Positions 8,913-20,990 of a stretch of 64,000 nt of DNA are shown piece after piece. Both the position numbers and the translations under genes were made by a program. Origin of the DNA: Microcyclospora pomicola (Eukaryota > Ascomycota > Dothideomycetes > Capnodiales); the NCBI GenBank assembly GCA_002786065.1, contig NHNY01000018.1:62001-126000 (forward strand). Reading direction: 5' to 3'. Positions within the stretch are counted from its first letter, which is position 1, and every line of letters starts with the position of its first letter. The notes beneath the pieces were generated by a model. That model searched no databases. It was not told the origin of the DNA and saw only the letters and a list, made by a program, of their open reading frames with translations.

Positions 8913-11900
8913 CTAAATCATCACCATCAGTTCCGGCCTCTTCACTTTGTCGTCATCCAGAGGAGGATAGTATGGCACCATAGCGTCGGCGCTCTGCACG
9001 TAGGCGTCATTGTACAGTCTCCAGTACGGCACACGAACTTTCCTAGCAGGATGGAAGAGTCCTGCCCAGACGTAGTTCATGACCGCACCAGTGCCGACCG
9101 CCAATCTGATAGCATCGATAGCCTCCACAACACGATCGATGACGTGTGGCGAAGTTTCGAAGAGGTTCGGATAAAGCAAATTCAGCAGATGCAGCATGGC
9201 ATCCTCACAGCCGAGACCGACTACACCAAGCGCGACGTGCTTCACGACACTAGCGGCAGTTTGTCGGTGTACTTGGTCACGGTCGATGAGGGCGTCTTCG
9301 AGTAGGGGAACCACCGCGTAGACGTAGTCCTTGGCCATTTCTCCGACATATTCGAAGAGAAAGGAAAGCGCTTTGAGGACGCCGTTTTGTACGTTGAGCT
9401 CAGGCACACGATACTCGTTCATCAAAGCAGGAAGCACCGTAAATGGAGCGCAGGTTTCCGCGACAATACCAATGGCGACTGCAGTACAGACGCGCGATTG
9501 ACGTTCAGCAACGCGGAGGTTGTTCAGCAGGGTTGCAAGAACATCCTGAGGTCCAATGGCCTTGGCGATAAATCCGAAAGTGTTGTTGGCAGCTCGCCGA
9601 ATGCCCTTCTTGTGCGCTTTCAACATGTCGAGCAGCTCAAAGCAGATACGCATCCACTCCCGAGCGTGGACACTCTCAGGTCCTCGATCAGCGATACGCC
9701 CAACCAAATCGATAGTGTTTTCTTGCACCTTTTCGTGACGATTACGAAGGATAGGTGTGAGTCGCGGCAGCAAGTCCTTGATAGGGGGTTGCATACTGCT
9801 GATTCCCACGACACCAACAATCGATCGCAAGGCACCAAGGATCGAGCCAAGGACTTCGGGATATTCCTCTCCGAGGTACTCGTAGAGAACTGTGCTCAAC
9901 TTGCCCATCAATGCATCTTCATCACATTGCTTCATGACAACAGCAATCCTGGAGATCAAATCAGCAGCCTGTTGTCGCACAGTCGCGGATTTGTTGTTCA
10001 GTCTCCATAGGATGGTGCTGACGATCTGAGGGAGGTATGGCTTGCAACGTGCGCCGAGTGCGTTGATGACTGTACCAAAGCCGTTGAGGAGGATGGCATC
10101 CTCGATACTCTGTTCCTGGAAAGCATGCAGAATGCCATCTACCAGACGTTCCTCCAGGCGCTCATTGATGTCTGCGGCGCCCATCGCAGCAATGACTTTC
10201 TCAATAGTCTCGACAGTCATCTTCCGGTAGGCTTCGCTCTCGTCTTTGAGATTTCCGACGATGCGGTCTACAATCTCTCCAACGCCGACCTTGTTTCCTA
10301 GGTCGACAGTGGTCTCCACGACTTGTTTGTAGTTCCGCTTGTCGAGTGCCATTCGCCGCACCCAGAAACTCTTAAAAAAGTCGTTGAGCACCTTCTCCTT
10401 TAGGTATTGAGCCGTGACACCACTGGTACCTGAGCATTGTGAGACAACCTTGAGGACAACCTTCTTCATCTCCTCGTCTGGAGACTGGAATTCTCGAAGC
10501 AGAATTTCCATGATCTGGCCAGTATAGTAATTGGAGTACTCTTCGTCCATGAGTGGGATGATGTACCCAACAGCCTTGAGAAAACCTGCGAGACCCTTGC
10601 CACGTTGCTTGCGTGCGCCAGTCCATAGAGGGTTGAGGATAGGATCGAACGATTCGAGACCGAAGGGATGGGATGCTTCTGCTAGGGCAGCAAGTGCGAG
10701 TGATGTGACCGTTCTGACTTTCTGCTGTTCATCGTTCAGGTTCTCGCCAATACACTCCACCAGACCTTTGAGATGTGGTAGGACAGCACAACCCATCAAC
10801 ACGGGAATCTGCTGCACAATCTTGACACCCGTATGCCTGGCTTGCCAAGATTTCTTTGACTTGCACACAGCTCTCAGGAATGGTAGTAGAGTCGGGATTC
10901 CGAGCGCACTCGCGACCACAGCGAACGCTCTTGCAGTGGTGTTTCGAACATACTCGTCGACATGATCAATATCCGGTCGCATGGTCGCGATCATATGTGC
11001 TAATCCAGCCGCCTTTGCTAGGTTCGAGATGATCTCCCGCCCCTCCACGCGTGCATAGTAGTCTTGATCAATAAGCAAGGGCTCTATGACCACGAGGATT
11101 TTGTGGGTGTATGGCCGAACGAGATCATCAAGCTTGTAAAGCACGCGGTCGATGACTTTGACGAGCAAGTGGCGCTCTTGATCTTCAAGAGACTTTTCCA
11201 TAAGCAATGGCAGGATTTGGTCGAACAGGGGACCAGCTCCAAAGTGCCGGGCGTTGTCTGTCAGTTGACGTAACGCTGTTTTCCTCATAGGTGGCGTGCC
11301 GTTCTTGACTTTCAGCAACAGTCTCATGATCTTGCGCTGTTTCAGCTCTTCCACACTGAGATCATTCTCATCCGCACCATCCACAAGCTTCCCAAAATAA
11401 GTCATATCTTCGGCCTTGAAGAACTGGAGGTCGCCAACTCCAGGAATCTCCGATGGAAGCTGTTTACTCATTGTGCGAGCATCGACCGATTGCTGCGACA
11501 TGAAGCCGCCTGTGCGGAGTGGTGTAGCTTGCGGAGCCACTCGATGCGCGGGAGCTCGTAGAGGTTCGTATCCGGGTGGAGGTGTGAGGATCTTGTAGCC
11601 TTCTGAGGGTAGAAGCTCGTTGAGTTCGTCGTCAGATAGCGGGGCATTGCGCCCGTACATATCATTGCCAAAGCTCACCACTGGTTGAACAGCGTGATTT
11701 GCTGCTGACTGAGCTGCGGGCGTGGCTGCGCCAGCAGTTGCTGCGATATCCCACTTTGAAGCGCCCCTAGCTGCGGGAGCAGGTGTGGTGCCATTGGGTA
11801 CAGCGTAAACCTCTTCCCACCGAGATTTCTTGGGCGGTGGGATGTAATCCTCGTCGGGCTCCGCAGCATCTTCATCAGCTGGAGTGTCGGTTTCTTCGGA

Positions 11901-12551
11901 TTCCGTGTCCCAGCGACGCTTTCTCCCAGGGCGCTTCACCTTCTTGATAAGCGCCGCTCTCTTGGCACTCTCAGTCTCTTCCGTCAGCAGGGCTTTGTGC
12001 TCCACCCCTTCCATCTCATCACCGTCACCTCTAGCAATCTTGTCTTTCATTTTCTCCTCAATGAGCTTCTGCACACGAGCCTCCTCTCGCTCAATCTCTC
12101 GTTCCTGCATCGTCTCCCTGTAGGTCTTGTCCTCTGACGTACCATTCAACCTATCAATCGCCATACCCTTCTTCTGGTAATCACTCATTCTGTTCTGAAT
12201 CTGTGCCTGCTTCTCCCTGCTATGCAAAATGTCGTCCTCTGCCGCCTCGCCTGTGGCATACTCACCAATTTGTGCCGCCGTAGCTGTGTACTGACCTACT
12301 AGTCTGCCACTCTGGCCATCATCATCTTCCATCTCCACATCTTCGCCATCAACCGCGATCGAGTCGTTGTAGCCGGCGAACCGGTCCGCCGAGTTGTCGC
12401 CGTACAGCTCCTTGTCGAAAGTCTCGGTGAGTGAGGCCTTGGTGTCGTTAGTGCGTTGGCTTGCTTGACTGAAGCCGTTTGCACCCTTCTTGCCTGTCGC
12501 GTTGCGTTCTGCCTGCGCCTGGCGCACCTTGTCGAAGTCGGCGTCCGACAT
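8913..12551 (-). CDS. HSH155: splicing factor 3B subunit 1 (SF3b155 / Hsh155 / Prp10)
   Basis: 1212 residues from the ATG at 12551 ([17 protein letters not shown]). An upstream in-frame start at 12635 would add 28 unrelated residues and is not preferred. The protein is the HEAT-repeat scaffold of the U2 snRNP SF3b complex and clamps the branch-site/U2 duplex in the nucleus. The first roughly 430 residues are disordered, with tryptophan U2AF-ligand (ULM-like) motifs [16 protein letters not shown] and ASKWDIA that would bind UHM domains. The rest is the conserved HEAT superhelix; [15 protein letters not shown] and DEQQKVRT match the segments that contain human hotspots R625 and K700, both conserved here (the K700 equivalent is near residue 605). 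HEAT repeats run to the end ([20 protein letters not shown]). It is intronless as read. It lies 3' of MEX67 on the same strand. Confidence 0.97.
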   Translation of the reverse strand: MSDADFDKVRQAQAERNATGKKGANGFSQASQRTNDTKASLTETFDKELYGDNSADRFAGYNDSIAVDGEDVEMEDDDGQSGRLVGQYTATAAQIGEYATGEAAEDDILHSREKQAQIQNRMSDYQKKGMAIDRLNGTSEDKTYRETMQEREIEREEARVQKLIEEKMKDKIARGDGDEMEGVEHKALLTEETESAKRAALIKKVKRPGRKRRWDTESEETDTPADEDAAEPDEDYIPPPKKSRWEEVYAVPNGTTPAPAARGASKWDIAATAGAATPAAQSAANHAVQPVVSFGNDMYGRNAPLSDDELNELLPSEGYKILTPPPGYEPLRAPAHRVAPQATPLRTGGFMSQQSVDARTMSKQLPSEIPGVGDLQFFKAEDMTYFGKLVDGADENDLSVEELKQRKIMRLLLKVKNGTPPMRKTALRQLTDNARHFGAGPLFDQILPLLMEKSLEDQERHLLVKVIDRVLYKLDDLVRPYTHKILVVIEPLLIDQDYYARVEGREIISNLAKAAGLAHMIATMRPDIDHVDEYVRNTTARAFAVVASALGIPTLLPFLRAVCKSKKSWQARHTGVKIVQQIPVLMGCAVLPHLKGLVECIGENLNDEQQKVRTVTSLALAALAEASHPFGLESFDPILNPLWTGARKQRGKGLAGFLKAVGYIIPLMDEEYSNYYTGQIMEILLREFQSPDEEMKKVVLKVVSQCSGTSGVTAQYLKEKVLNDFFKSFWVRRMALDKRNYKQVVETTVDLGNKVGVGEIVDRIVGNLKDESEAYRKMTVETIEKVIAAMGAADINERLEERLVDGILHAFQEQSIEDAILLNGFGTVINALGARCKPYLPQIVSTILWRLNNKSATVRQQAADLISRIAVVMKQCDEDALMGKLSTVLYEYLGEEYPEVLGSILGALRSIVGVVGISSMQPPIKDLLPRLTPILRNRHEKVQENTIDLVGRIADRGPESVHAREWMRICFELLDMLKAHKKGIRRAANNTFGFIAKAIGPQDVLATLLNNLRVAERQSRVCTAVAIGIVAETCAPFTVLPALMNEYRVPELNVQNGVLKALSFLFEYVGEMAKDYVYAVVPLLEDALIDRDQVHRQTAASVVKHVALGVVGLGCEDAMLHLLNLLYPNLFETSPHVIDRVVEAIDAIRLAVGTGAVMNYVWAGLFHPARKVRVPYWRLYNDAYVQSADAMVPYYPPLDDDKVKRPELMVMI

Positions 12552-13510
12552 GGCGAAGGCGACGGCTTCGAGGCTATTGTAAGTCAGTGTTTGCCGACGT
12601 GCACAGCAAGTGAGGTGGCGGTACCTTAGCAACACCTAGAGTGGTGAGATGCGTGATGATGAATAGGTGATCACGATTTGGTGATCTTCACTTGCACGCG
12701 AAACATCTAGGGCTCGACGCTACGAGCACTAGCTTCGAGCTTAATATTTGAGTCACGTGCATCACTCTCGCCACGACTGGACATCGACGCGCACTCTGGG
12801 ATGACTATCTGCTTCTATATACTGCCCTAGCCCCGTACTTGCATCTACCTCGACCAGATCCTGATCAGGACACTCTATTCATGTTGTAGCGTGGAAGGGG
12901 AACATGCCCTCATCAATCCCTCTTCCAAACATAGTTGTGACGTGATGTTTGATAGTTCTATGACTTGTTCACAACAATGACTTGCTTCTGATTCAAATAC
13001 TTGGTCTCTACATATATGCTAGTACGACGTGGATCGTCTTTAACATCCTGTTGCGTCTCTGAGATCGCTAGTATCCAGAAGCATTGATCATTTCTCTTTG
13101 CCTCGTGACATGGTGAATAATAGAGATTCGGGAAGACTACCTTTTGAGTAAGGTATCTAGCTCTTATCCGAGACGAATTTTTTGTTGTGGGGCTGTTGGT
13201 TGCCTACGAGCTGGGCAATGCACGAGTGATATAGTCCTTGTTAGAATGGTCACGGAGAGCATCAGGTATTAAGACTTGGTTGCTTTTACTCTGGCGAAGA
13301 GCACAGAGTGGAATTTGTCTTTGGTGTAGAGAGGTAAAGAATGTCATATTAAACCACCACCCTGAGCGCCAACGCTTTCCCATGCCTCGAGGCGCAAACC
13401 AGCTAAACCTCTACCAAATCTTGCCGCATACAGTCTTGTAATACATGTCCCAAATCCGAACTCGTCCTTGGCAGCTCGTGCCAGGATCTCTGTTGCGTTG
13501 GCACCACATC
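12552..13510. other. intergenic, HSH155 promoter and MEX67 3' region
   Basis: 959 bp between head-to-tail minus-strand genes. The right part should be the MEX67 3' UTR and terminator, the left part the HSH155 promoter. No coding frame with support was seen. Confidence 0.6.
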
Positions 13511-15586
13511 TCATGCCCCTTGCACGAAAGCAGTCGGGGGCAAATTGGCCCGTACACTGGCGAATACCGCCAACCCTTTTTCATAATCCCACCCAACTTG
13601 CTCCAAGCAGTCCTTGGCATATCCTACAGTCATACCTGTCTGCTTTTGCATCTCAATGACCATTTTCTCCGCGAGCTCGATGTTGATACCTGCAGGCAGT
13701 TGTGGGGGAGCGTCGATGGCTTGCGGTACCTGTGCCGGCGGGTTGCTGCTGTTTGAACTGTCGAAGATGCTTGGATCGAATGCTTGCGCTCCACCGAAAG
13801 CCCGAACAGTGAGAAGATCGCTCACTATCCGAACGCCAGCAGGCCCTCCTGCACCGAGGATGAATGTGCGATCAAAACTGCGGTTCTTCTTCGCCTGCCC
13901 AGCTTCATCCACTTCGTTAAACTCCCCATGAATAGTGATGAAGAAGCCATCGACCCCGTGAGGTGATACTCCTGTGGGATCCATGAGGCCCGGCTGGATG
14001 TGTGCTTCAATCATGTACTTGCGCGCTTCTGAGGCCAGATCTGGATGACGCGACCTGGGAAGTGCTGCAAACGCATCGGCTACAGCTTTCGTGCCGCGAA
14101 ACAATCGGTTCTGTCGCGCTGAAATGTGTGTGATCTTCTTGAGATTTCGACTATTCTTGATGTAGTGATCCCACTCTTGTTTCTCGGTCTGTTCGGTCCC
14201 GTCACGCAGTGCTGCTGTATTGACAGAGAAGGAAAATTCAGACCGATCATCGTAGTAGTGTGCTGCGAGCGCTGCGCGATCATTGTCGTAGCCAGCGATG
14301 AACGTTCGGATGAAGTTTTCCGCTATGCCATTCTCGTCCTGAAAGCGAGGCGATTGGATTGGGAATGGCAGGTCATTTCCTAGCATCTTTGCCGCCGCTT
14401 CCTCCTCCGTGCGAACCTGCACGCCGTTGAGCATTCTCAAACTGCGATACCACTTCATGATTTCCTGCGCATAGTTCGGCTCAGCTTGCTCGATGGGATT
14501 GCCCGTAAGGACGAGATGCTGTAGGCTAGGGAAACGCTTGCGCCAAAGCTCCAGTGATGAGAGCTTCCCAATCTTGTTGTTTGAAAGATCGAGGTTATGC
14601 AGTTTCGGCAACGTCTGGGCCAGGGATGTGACCACCTCAAGGTCTTCCAGTTCGTTGTTGGCCAATGAAACACTTGTGATTGCGTCGTTCCGTTCTGCTA
14701 CGCTCTCGAATGACTTTTCAAGCACCGCCATCATCGCCGGGAAGAACTTGCTCGTGGTGGAACTTAGGTCAAAAACCTTCTGTGCGTTGAGCTCTTCATC
14801 TTGTCGGAGAGCGCTGAGGTCCAAGAACTTGGTGTCGAAGTCGTAGCGTCGTTCCATGACCCCTCGAAGCATCGCGCGAATCTTCATGGTCTCTGAAGGC
14901 TCGGGCGACTTTTCCCTCCCTGTCTGATCAAGTCGCTTGATGGAGACGTTGGTACCCGCCCATCCATATCCATCCATGCGCAAGAGTGAGCCAACATCCT
15001 GAGCTGGCACACTGATGATCAGATTCTCACCATCCACTTTTGACTATTTTCTATGTTAGTATCCTGGGTATGGTTGAGAAGCCGATCCACCGTATGGCAA
15101 GCGCTGGTCGTCGTTCTAAGGTTGGCAGGAAACGAAGGCGGACCGGTTGTCGCATCGGTAATCGGCATGCTTGCGACAACATACCTTCTTGATTTTTACA
15201 TTCTTTCCTCTTACTCCGATCCTGTTGCTGGCCTTCTTCTCCAACCATGATATCAACGCACTAACCCCGCCGTCCTCGCTAGTTGTGGATGCTTTGCTCT
15301 TGGTCCAGCCGGTGAGTCTCAGCTCCAACAGCCCTTTCGGCTGGCGTACGATATCCCTCACGACAGAATCATTGCCTGCAGCATGCTGTAAAATCGTGCG
15401 CCGACTGCTCGGGTTGAGAAGGTCCTTCTTTTTCGTCGGTCCGCTTGATTTGCTGATACCACCTCCACTACGAGGTCCGGTCGGAGCTGTGGCGCCCATA
15501 GTAATGTCGCCCATCTTGTCCGTCCGGAGACGAGATTTTCGTTCATGGCGTGAACCGCGCTTTGAACCGCCGCGACCAGCCGGCAT
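13511..15586 (-). CDS. MEX67: mRNA export factor Mex67 (NXF1/TAP family)
   Basis: Two exons, 15586-15185 and 15043-13511, joined over a 141 bp phase-0 intron (donor gtatgttg, acceptor aaatag), giving 644 residues. Mex67 with Mtr2 carries mRNPs through nuclear pores. Visible domains in order are a basic Gly/Arg N-terminus (GRGGSKRGSRHERKSR); an RRM-like fold spanning the exon junction (GLLELRLTGW to LIISVPAQDV); leucine-rich repeats at about 240-335 (ITSVSLANNELEDLE, LHNLDLSNNKIGKL, LQHLVLTGNPIEQ); an NTF2-like domain for Mtr2 pairing at about 370-540 (AENFIRTFIAGYDNDRAAL); and a C-terminal UBA-like TAP-C domain (MTVGYAKDCLEQVGWDYEKGL), which binds FG nucleoporins. Length and domain order are as usual for the family. 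The divergent neighbour to the right is the small secreted protein. Confidence 0.97.
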
Positions 15587-16404
15587 GGTGGAGATTATGC
15601 TGGATGGTCACAGATATCTGACGGATTGCTACCGTAGAAGCTGTCGAGATCTTGTAAAGCGAAGGAGGTTGTTCCAAATGAGTTGTACTTGTTGTATTGT
15701 GATCGTTGAAAGGTCGACAGGAATAAGGAGAGTCACAAAGAAATAATGAGGACTTGACCCAGAATGATGCAGGCAGTAAGAAAGGCGGCAGCTTGGGTTA
15801 CGCTAGCGGCAAACCTTAACGGCTTACTGCTGACTCACCCTCGAAGACATGAAAGTCCGGTATCAACCCACTTCACGAAGTTGCAATATTCTCGGCTGGA
15901 ACTGGTACGAAGACTTTCGCTAAGAGAGCCTGCTCGAGATTTCCGTAGGTGCTTTCTGATGCCGATCAAAGTTTGAGTAAAAGTCAGACAAGCATAAAGA
16001 AGTGCTACTTACATACAGACAAGAGCTAGAGCTAAAAGTTCGGTGTACTCATAACATGCCGGGACAGACATTAGCTATACTGTCACACTTGATGCATGGA
16101 ATATATGGTAAGCAAGATGCGTTTCAATCATTGCTAAGCTAGTCTTTGAAGACACTTTCGTCTCGCTGGTATTTAAGGTATCACGGTCTTTTCTTGTCAA
16201 ATGGCTTCCAGATACTTCAACAGTTGTGACAATACTTCCGGAACTCAAATCGCTGAGCAGCATATCCTCCGACCGTTCTGTGTACTCTGTTTTGCCGTGA
16301 GTGAGGGTCCACACAAGCAGTGAGTCTTCCTGTGCACATTGTATCCATCCTACACAGTTCGGTGTGGGAAAGTCTGATAGACCTGCAGATAGCCAACAAC
16401 GATC
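15587..16404. other. divergent promoter region, MEX67 and secreted protein
   Basis: 818 bp with no supported gene. A TATA-like string (tatttaag) lies about 235 bp upstream of the secreted-protein ATG. Other motifs are not recognised. Confidence 0.5.
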
Positions 16405-16833
16405 ATGATCTCCCCATCAAAGCTTGTATACGCTGTAATCGCGATATTGTGTGCTCAAGCCACATCGCAACGTCCAGATCAAGTCAAATACACGATTCGA
16501 AGCCAGCCGCACTTCGACGCAGGATGCATCAACAACATAATGCCTCCCGAAGAGAGCGTATTCATCAAGAACAAAGGCTGCGAGTCTTTCATCAGCACAA
16601 GAGTATCGTCATTCAACTTCACCGCCATGGGATCGTTCTATTACGAATTCGTGCACAGCGACCGCTATGGGGCATACAACAGCTATATCTATTGGCCTTG
16701 CAACATCACAGCTTATGATCAGCAGTTTTGTAGGGGCAATTGGCACACCTGGATGAATCTCCGGGCAGCCGGTTGCGTCCAGTGGGAGAATCAAACATTT
16801 CAGAGCCTTACGTTGAGCTGCCCAGGACCATGA
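16405..16833 (+). CDS. small cysteine-rich secreted protein, effector-like candidate
   Basis: An intronless frame of 142 residues. The first 22 or so form a classical signal peptide (MISPSKLVYAVIAILCAQATS, likely cut before QRPDQ). The mature chain has six cysteines (GCINN, KGCES, WPCNIT, FCRGN, GCVQW, LSCPGP), consistent with three disulfides, and three N-glycosylation sequons (NFT, NIT, NQT). It is aromatic-rich in the centre (FYYEF, YNSYIYWP). There are no transmembrane segments after the signal and no GPI-type tail. No known domain is recognised. Small size, signal peptide and an even cysteine count are the usual marks of a fungal effector or other apoplastic protein, but nothing shows a host role. 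A segment of it (WPCNITAY) recurs in a broken-looking stretch near 30.3 kb. Confidence 0.75.
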   Translation: MISPSKLVYAVIAILCAQATSQRPDQVKYTIRSQPHFDAGCINNIMPPEESVFIKNKGCESFISTRVSSFNFTAMGSFYYEFVHSDRYGAYNSYIYWPCNITAYDQQFCRGNWHTWMNLRAAGCVQWENQTFQSLTLSCPGP

Positions 16834-17389
16834 CATTGGGTAAAATCTGGCTATACACTTTGCTGAACTATCTAATGAGCATTCGCGATGTCCGCTCGCC
16901 AGTCAAGAACGTTGTCAGCATGTGTTGTATGCTCCTGTTCGATCTTGCTGTTTTGCCACTACTCCAAGAATCATGGATTGCTCATTTCCACCTTGAAACA
17001 AGACTTCATGAGTCCGTCCACCGCACGTGTTGTAAGCTTAGCCATCGGTGACGGCGAGAGGGCGAAGAGCTTGACATCAAACCTGATCACCCAAGGCGTC
17101 GTGGTTCAGAGGAGTGGCCAAGCTCAGGTGTGCAAGCTATGCAGGCTGCATATGCATAGCAACCTTTGCTAGCTCAAAGAGGCTGCTGCAGTATCAGTAT
17201 AGACCCGAATACGTAAACACTCTGGTACCTACAACCTGTGACCTTCTTGATACGTAGATCGGAGGCATTGGCCATAACAAACCATTTCTGGGTAGAGAAA
17301 GAGCAGTCCTTGTTACGACATTCGAGGGGTCGTTTCGATGACCCATTACACTGAATGATTGTGCAGAACGGACAAGTGTACAACAATTC
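16834..17389. other. intergenic, convergent 3' ends
   Basis: 556 bp between the stop of the secreted protein and the stop of SDC1. Nothing recognised. Confidence 0.6.
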
Positions 17390-17882
17390 TCAATCCTCAA
17401 TACCCTTGCTACGCTCAGTAAGAAAGTTTCCCAGCCATTGCAGTGGCTTTTGGGGCTCATGCATGGCGAGATACTTCATACCCTCGAGCAAATGTGGTGT
17501 GATGTTCTGATTGAGGTACTGCCGAGTCGGGCCACCATGCGCGACTGCTTTGTCGGGTCTGGCGGACGGCTGTGGTGGCATAGAGCCAGGGCGAGCGGTG
17601 GTCCCTGTTGCTGCTGGTGATGCAGCAACGACGGCAGGTGTGATCGTTGACAAGTGCTCAGATACCGCGGTCGCGACAGCAGGAGTTGACTGTTCTTGAG
17701 GTGGAGGATTGGGATCGGTGGGATCTGCCTGTTGTGCTTCCTGGATGCTATCGATAGGTGCCTTTGAGACCTGTTAGCTATGGACTCTAGCCAGTGTATA
17801 TCGCATAGCATTGAATGTTTACCTCCACTGCAGTCTCATCCTTCATCTCAACATCGTTGCCATTGGACGTTGTGTCTGCCAT
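17390..17882 (-). CDS. SDC1: COMPASS complex subunit Sdc1 (Dpy-30 motif protein)
   Basis: Exon 1 is 17882-17823 (20 codons, MADTTSNGNDVEMKDE). Exon 2 is 17770-17390, or 17761-17390 with the alternative acceptor, giving 146 or 143 residues. The N-terminus is a Pro/Gln/Ala-rich disordered stretch. Near the C-terminus is the Dpy-30 dimerisation motif (TRQYLNQNITPHLLEGMKYL, then PLQWLGNFL), two helices that form a four-helix bundle and bind the Bre2/Ash2 subunit. In yeast Sdc1 supports histone H3K4 methylation by Set1. The short, motif-at-the-end architecture is typical. The intron holds a gctaac branch-like motif just before the first AG, so the second AG (9 bases on) is the likelier site; both keep the frame. 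Confidence 0.9.
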
Positions 17883-19045
17883 TGTGAATGCTGGTTCGAA
17901 CAATCGACTGTGGTTGCAGAGAAGGGTCGTCTGTTGGTTGGTGCAGCAGGATTTGGAGACGCGAAGCGCGACGCTCTGCGCCAAGACCATGTGAGACCGA
18001 CTTCACTTCATGCCAACACGTTACATGGAGTGAATACAACACAACATGGAAGTCATAGATTACACTTATCTTGCAAACGGCGTATGGACTCAACTTCTAC
18101 AACTTATATCTATCTGGGACTATCAGTGGCATGAAACCGGACCACGACAACGCGCCGTCATTCATTGAAATCGCTGTAACGTCAGAGAGTAATGCTCTGC
18201 GTCAGGAAGTTCTCGCCAGGCAGCTGTAGCCTCAGTGTACCATTGATGCCAGTGATTGGGTACGGTTATGATGGCGGAAGTGGCGCTGTCTCTGACACGT
18301 CCATGTACCGTTCTGGTAGAAAAAGTACTCTCCAAGATGCTCGCGATAGTTGAGCAATTGATCGAAGCTCCCCGAGATCTCATTTGGATGAGTGGTCGCA
18401 GAAAGGTGCTTGATCATACACGACCACATAAGCTATCCTGCGAAGTTGAACCGCATTTTCACCCACTGCGATGGCCATACATTGTTGCGTCAAAGTGTTA
18501 GCTATGATGCATACGCGTGACAAAAACCTGACGAGATCTTGATACGCTCTGTCTCAGACTGATTTCGGGGAAGAACTGTTCGACCATACCACTTGACTAC
18601 CTTCAAGAAACAAATGAGAGGGTTGATCGCTTCACCAGATTGCCACCGTACTGTTCTTGTCCCAAAGCAAACGAGATCCAGGACCGTGAGGTTGCTTCCC
18701 AACCAGTTCATGATCCACATCAGAGAACTCCTACTACATTGCGTCGATCGTGGCGGAGATCGAAATTGACCCCAAGAGCCACTGGCACATGACATCTGCC
18801 TGCGGTGTCGGTGACGCGGGTGACATTCGAGTTGGTATGTTAGGCATCATGGCCAGCTTCACTTCGTGAGCTCGATCTTCCTTAGCGCACGTGAGGTTTG
18901 TACCAATCTTCTCCTTCTCCTTCTCCTCATCTCGTCTTTCTCCTGTGCCCTGCAACTCGCCCCACCTATACGTGCATTCTGCTGCACGTTCGAGACCTTC
19001 CTCGATTCATTTGGCCGACCAGACCATACTGTATCGGCAAACACA
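17883..19045. other. divergent intergenic region, SDC1 and 2EXR-like gene
   Basis: 1163 bp. Minus-strand open frames at 18162-18429 and 18502-18795 have no recognisable domain and are not called. A CT-rich tract around 18905-18950 (cttctccttctccttctcct) lies just ahead of the plus-strand gene at 19046 and is probably its 5' UTR or core promoter. Confidence 0.5.
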
Positions 19046-20310
19046 ATGGCCCCAAAGGATGCCAAGGTAAGCTTTGCTTTGACATGCATCCTTTTCATTG
19101 TATTTTTAGCCTGACAATAGCAACAGAAAGCCAAGGCTCCTGCCGCGAAGTCTCCTGCTTCAAAGACCCCGGCGAAGATGACTCCCGTCAAAGTCGCCGC
19201 TCAGCCCGTCGCAGACTCAAGCCCATCCCCAACAAAGGCACGGCCCAAGCCAAAGGCTACAAAGCCTGACCTCCAGAAGTTGAAGGCAGCGGACAACTAC
19301 AGTCTGCCAGTCGATGTGCTGTACTCGAGCGTTGGACTTGCGGCAGCCCCCGACAAGAGTGGCGAGCATGTGCACAACCTCACTTTGAAAGCTGGCTCCA
19401 TGTTCAGTCTGGATACAACTGTAAGTCAAGCATTCTGACGATGCTCATCAGCACCTGACTCATCCTACCTAGTGTATGATCACCGAGGGTCCGCATGCTG
19501 GCTGTCAGGCTATCCTGCTGAGACCAGCTAAGCCGTTTGATTTCATGAAGCTTGCTAAGGAAGATCGCGTTCGCGTCTACCGCTACTATCTTGCTCAAAA
19601 GGGTGTTGTCAATGAACCCATTGTCTTCGATGGCAAGCGGGCCAACAAGGAGCCGTACGCCAAGACATTCGCCGATGGCTCCAAGAACCGTGTCGGTTTA
19701 CTTGCAGTGTGCCAGGAGGTATGTTCCCTACCACGATTCAATAGCTCACTATGCTGATACCATCCAGATCCATGGGGAGATCCGCCCTCTCCTCTACGCC
19801 CGCACCCTGAGATTCGAAAGCACCACCCAGCTCGTCGAATGGATGGCGCAGGTCAATCAACCAGTCCGCCTCATGCTCCGCTCGATCGAAGTCATGATTT
19901 ACACCAAGACGTCGTCCCGCCTGGCGTTCCACCTGCTCACCGAAGCTCGGTTCTTGACTCGCCTGTACATCGATGCGGGTATTGCAACGGACGCCGATCC
20001 CGTCAAGGCGGCCAAAGCCTTCTTCTCCGATGCGTACAAAATGCTCGAGGCATTCGGCAGTACCTCTCGCACGCGCGGCCTCGCCAGTCTCCAGGCTCAG
20101 GCCAAGAGCGAGGCTCAGGACCACGACATGGGTGATTCCGACATCACCACGCAGCCACAGGACGAAGTCATAGCCACAGATGGGATCGACGTACTCAGTT
20201 TCGGCCGCAAAGCATTCGTGATCAAGAACGCAGACAAAACGAGCAGTACTCCGTGGAGCAAGGAGCTGATCGACGAGTTCAAGGAGAGTCTGCGCGCCAA
20301 GATGAAGTGA
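19046..20310 (+). CDS. 2EXR-like / DUF7730-like protein with a basic histone-H1-like N-terminus
   Basis: Exons 19046-19066, 19127-19420, 19473-19718 and 19768-20310, all phase 0, giving 367 residues. The first 75 or so residues are Lys/Ala/Pro-rich (KAKAPAAKSPASKTPAK), like a histone H1 tail or nuclear basic region. The middle has the layout of fungal 2EXR/DUF7730 proteins, in which a start like FDFMKLAKEDRVRVYRYYL replaces 'LPxELRxxIYxYLL', followed by VGLLAVCQEIHGEIRPLLYART and a helical region up to about residue 270. The C-terminus is acidic, then ends with a short basic helix. Such proteins are abundant in Dothideomycetes and Leotiomycetes, and their biochemical role is not established. 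The family call is moderate and rests on pattern only. Confidence 0.8.
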
Positions 20311-20990
20311 GTGGACACCGCCACCAGTCCTCCATCCCCACACCTCTATCCCAACACCTCCCTTCCCAAACAGCAGCTACACAAATACTGATCACGCCAC
20401 CAACCAGCTCTTGAACGTCGAGAGCCAACCCCGCTCACATGTACTCGCGTGCGCTCGCAGGTCCTCCCAGCTGCTGGCATGGGTGTGTATCTGCGGTACC
20501 CTCGTCCACGGCCACCACTGCGCGACCGAGCTGAGCAAGCGTCAGGAGAAGGAGCGTCAGGCGCGTGAAGTGCTGCATTTGAGACATGGGGGCACGCAAA
20601 TGCTGGCGGCTCTTTGAAGAGTGTCCCTTGCGTGGTATAAGCAGGGATGGCTGGGATTGAAATTGAGCCGAGGAGATTCGGGCATCATGGGATAATTCAT
20701 TTCTCCAATATGATTTTTCATGTTTTCATCAATCAATTTGCAAGCACGTACTCGTCCATGTTGATACCCATCGTCCGTTGTAAATTCGCTGTAGAAGTTT
20801 CTCACTTGGTGTCTTCGCATAGATCCTCTGTTGCTCCCATATACAATGAATGATCAGGTAATCATACGTCTTTTGATGCTTTCGAATACACATATATACA
20901 CTACAACACCAACGCTGCAACGATGAAGCTTACACTAGACCAGGACCTCCATCTTCAAACGCCGATGGCGGCAAATTTCGCCTGCCTACA
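20311..20990. other. intergenic, convergent with PEX13
   Basis: 680 bp between the 2EXR-like stop and the PEX13 stop. Short frames only; nothing recognised. Confidence 0.6.

Noticed and set aside
12552-12635. Upstream in-frame start for HSH155 adding 28 residues
   Set aside because: The extra residues look unlike the family, which starts at the MSDADF-type sequence.
18162-18795. Minus-strand frames between SDC1 and the 2EXR-like gene
   Set aside because: No domain, signal peptide or consistent splice sites; they probably fall in the divergent promoter region.
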